A stretch of DNA of 64,000 bases from an uncultured Croceitalea sp. GTDB lineage: Bacteria > Bacteroidota > Bacteroidia > Flavobacteriales > Flavobacteriaceae. The notes under the pieces are model-generated. The model did no database searches, was not told where the DNA came from, and worked only from the letters and a program-made list of their open reading frames with translations. The position numbers and the translations under genes are program-made. The DNA lies in the NCBI GenBank assembly GCA_947494805.1, contig CANLWK010000004.1, forward strand, positions 226,490-290,489. Direction: 5' to 3'. This document shows, piece after piece, positions 62,984 through 64,000 of this stretch. Within the stretch, counting starts at the first letter, position 1. Every line of letters begins with the position of its first letter.

Positions 62984-64000
62984 TTATTCCCCCAATACTT
63001 TGATGGAGTTATTTTCATATCCATTATTTATCTTAATGAAGTACATGCCAGCAGAAACATCACCTACATAAAGTTCAATGTCGTTCTTACCAATTTTAAG
63101 TTGCCGAACTCCGAAATCTTTTATCATTCTTCCATTACCATCATAAACTTGAATTGTGGCATTCGATTTGAACGATGACTCCACGTTTAGATTCAACCTG
63201 TCTTTAAACCTAACGGGGTAGGCTTTTAACTGCATCGCCTGATTAGTCTTAGCATTTGGTATTCTGGCATTTTCAGTTTCTTCTGGTTCAACACCAGTAG
63301 GACAGACCTCGACATGTAGAATAACATAATACGACCCCATAGTATTCACCGGAATATCTTCAAAGGTATACGTTGTAAACCTTCCGCTAATCGTATCTTG
63401 ATATGGATATTGACCGGGTGCAACAGTAGGTCGGTTATTGTTACCCAAGGGTAACTGCTCTTGACCCACATAGAGATGGGCGACCGTCATATCGTATCCA
63501 GAATTTGTGGTTACGGCCACATCCACCATTCCATCTGCATATGTTACAGTGACCTGACCTATCAAAGCACCTTTTGAAATATCACATTGTCCGGCCGCAG
63601 CATAAAGGTCCATCGAATAACTCGACGTCGAAGTGGATAACTGGTTTGTCCATCCCCAACGAGGAGAATTAAACCCTTGAATGTCTTCGAAACATATTGC
63701 ATTATCATTGGAAAGCTTGGCAAAAGCAGTTTCACATTGATCTATTGAGCCCCCATCACAACTAGTGTCGTCATCTTCTATCACATCCCACTCACATGTA
63801 TCTGTATTCCATATCGCAGTCTCGTAGCACTTTGTCTCAGGTTCTTCGGGCATTTCGCCCTCAATATCCCATTCACAGGTCTGTTCATTGAAAACGGCGC
63901 TTTCGTAACACTGTATTTCAGGTATGGGTGGTTGGTCGCCACTGATGTCCCACATGCAGGTCTGGGCGTTCCATTCTGCCTTTTCGTAGCACTTCACTTC
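62984..64000 (-). CDS. T9SS-secreted protein, C-terminal part
   Basis: The last 337 residues of a larger protein whose 5' end lies beyond the window. It has three tandem 27-residue units CYExAxxNxxTCxWD (81-bp period), a central beta domain of about 170 residues, and a type A sorting domain at the C-terminus (LKAYPVRFKDRLNLNV..IQVYDGNGRMI..GMYFIKINNG). The sorting domain directs export through the type IX system to the cell surface. Repeats with paired Cys suggest disulfide-stabilised modules. Confidence 0.88.
   Translation of the reverse strand, partial: EVKCYEKAEWNAQTCMWDISGDQPPIPEIQCYESAVFNEQTCEWDIEGEMPEEPETKCYETAIWNTDTCEWDVIEDDDTSCDGGSIDQCETAFAKLSNDNAICFEDIQGFNSPRWGWTNQLSTSTSSYSMDLYAAAGQCDISKGALIGQVTVTYADGMVDVAVTTNSGYDMTVAHLYVGQEQLPLGNNNRPTVAPGQYPYQDTISGRFTTYTFEDIPVNTMGSYYVILHVEVCPTGVEPEETENARIPNAKTNQAMQLKAYPVRFKDRLNLNVESSFKSNATIQVYDGNGRMIKDFGVRQLKIGKNDIELYVGDVSAGMYFIKINNGYENNSIKVLGE

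Overview
The window reads as chromosome from a marine-type Flavobacteriaceae (Bacteroidota). Evidence: AT-rich DNA; exact or near-exact Bacteroidetes promoters (TTTG, about 19 bp, TAnnTTTG) before rpsA, lpdA, dnaX, eboA, pyrR and mnmA; few Shine-Dalgarno sites; lipoproteins with an acidic stretch just after the lipid cysteine; a type IX secretion C-terminal domain; and a flavobacterial-type DnaX without the zinc module. I see no prophage, insertion sequence, CRISPR array or tRNA. The genus cannot be fixed from the sequence alone.

Layout. 1-1929: 5' end of rnpB (minus strand, cut by the window edge) divergent from dnaX. 1926-8674: a seven-gene minus-strand operon holding a complete ebo cluster (eboA-B-C-D-E-F) plus a small TMEM220-family membrane gene. 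8788-17494: miaE, then a minus-strand block rpsA, pyrR-pyrB-STAS-like gene, rnz-pdxH-sixA-ppk1. 17751-21397: LysM protein, cmk and lon. 21541-24576: ECF sigma factor, anti-sigma-like protein and two repetitive secreted beta-solenoid proteins in one operon. 24622-31298: UMF1 transporter, M48 lipoprotein protease, and glycogen/alpha-glucan genes (GH31, glgB). 31467-34826: collagen-like lipoprotein, two consecutive msrB genes, lpdA and a DUF3817 gene. 34818-38130: aroQ, three small outer-membrane beta-barrels and xerD. 38216-46167: GH13 alpha-glucosidase, NDH-2, an exported M20 amidohydrolase, a second ECF sigma/membrane-protein pair, acyltransferase, NUDIX hydrolase and a cyclophilin lipoprotein. 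46329-53872: TRIC channel, then the RDD / SpoIIM / DUF4129 / DUF4350 / MoxR / DUF58 cluster. 53869-56578: small exported protein, nitronate monooxygenase-like enzyme and mnmA. 56591-61916: a 318-bp regulatory region with a 21-bp-phased operator-like array, then two FAS1 (fasciclin) surface lipoproteins, one with seven FAS1 domains. 61917-64000: terminators, a possible small RNA, a DUF6515 protein and the C-terminal part of a T9SS cargo protein.

How the parts fit: most genes are housekeeping (replication, translation, pyrimidines, tRNA modification, polyphosphate, glycogen). The accessory interest lies in four places: the ebo operon, linked elsewhere to moving or making a metabolite at the cell envelope but here without recognisable partner biosynthesis genes; the ECF/beta-solenoid envelope unit; the MoxR/DUF58/SpoIIM cluster; and the FAS1 locus with its phased upstream repeats. 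Convergent neighbours are packed unusually tightly (five overlaps and one 1-bp gap), and several short intergenic regions carry perfect or near-perfect dyads that look like operators.
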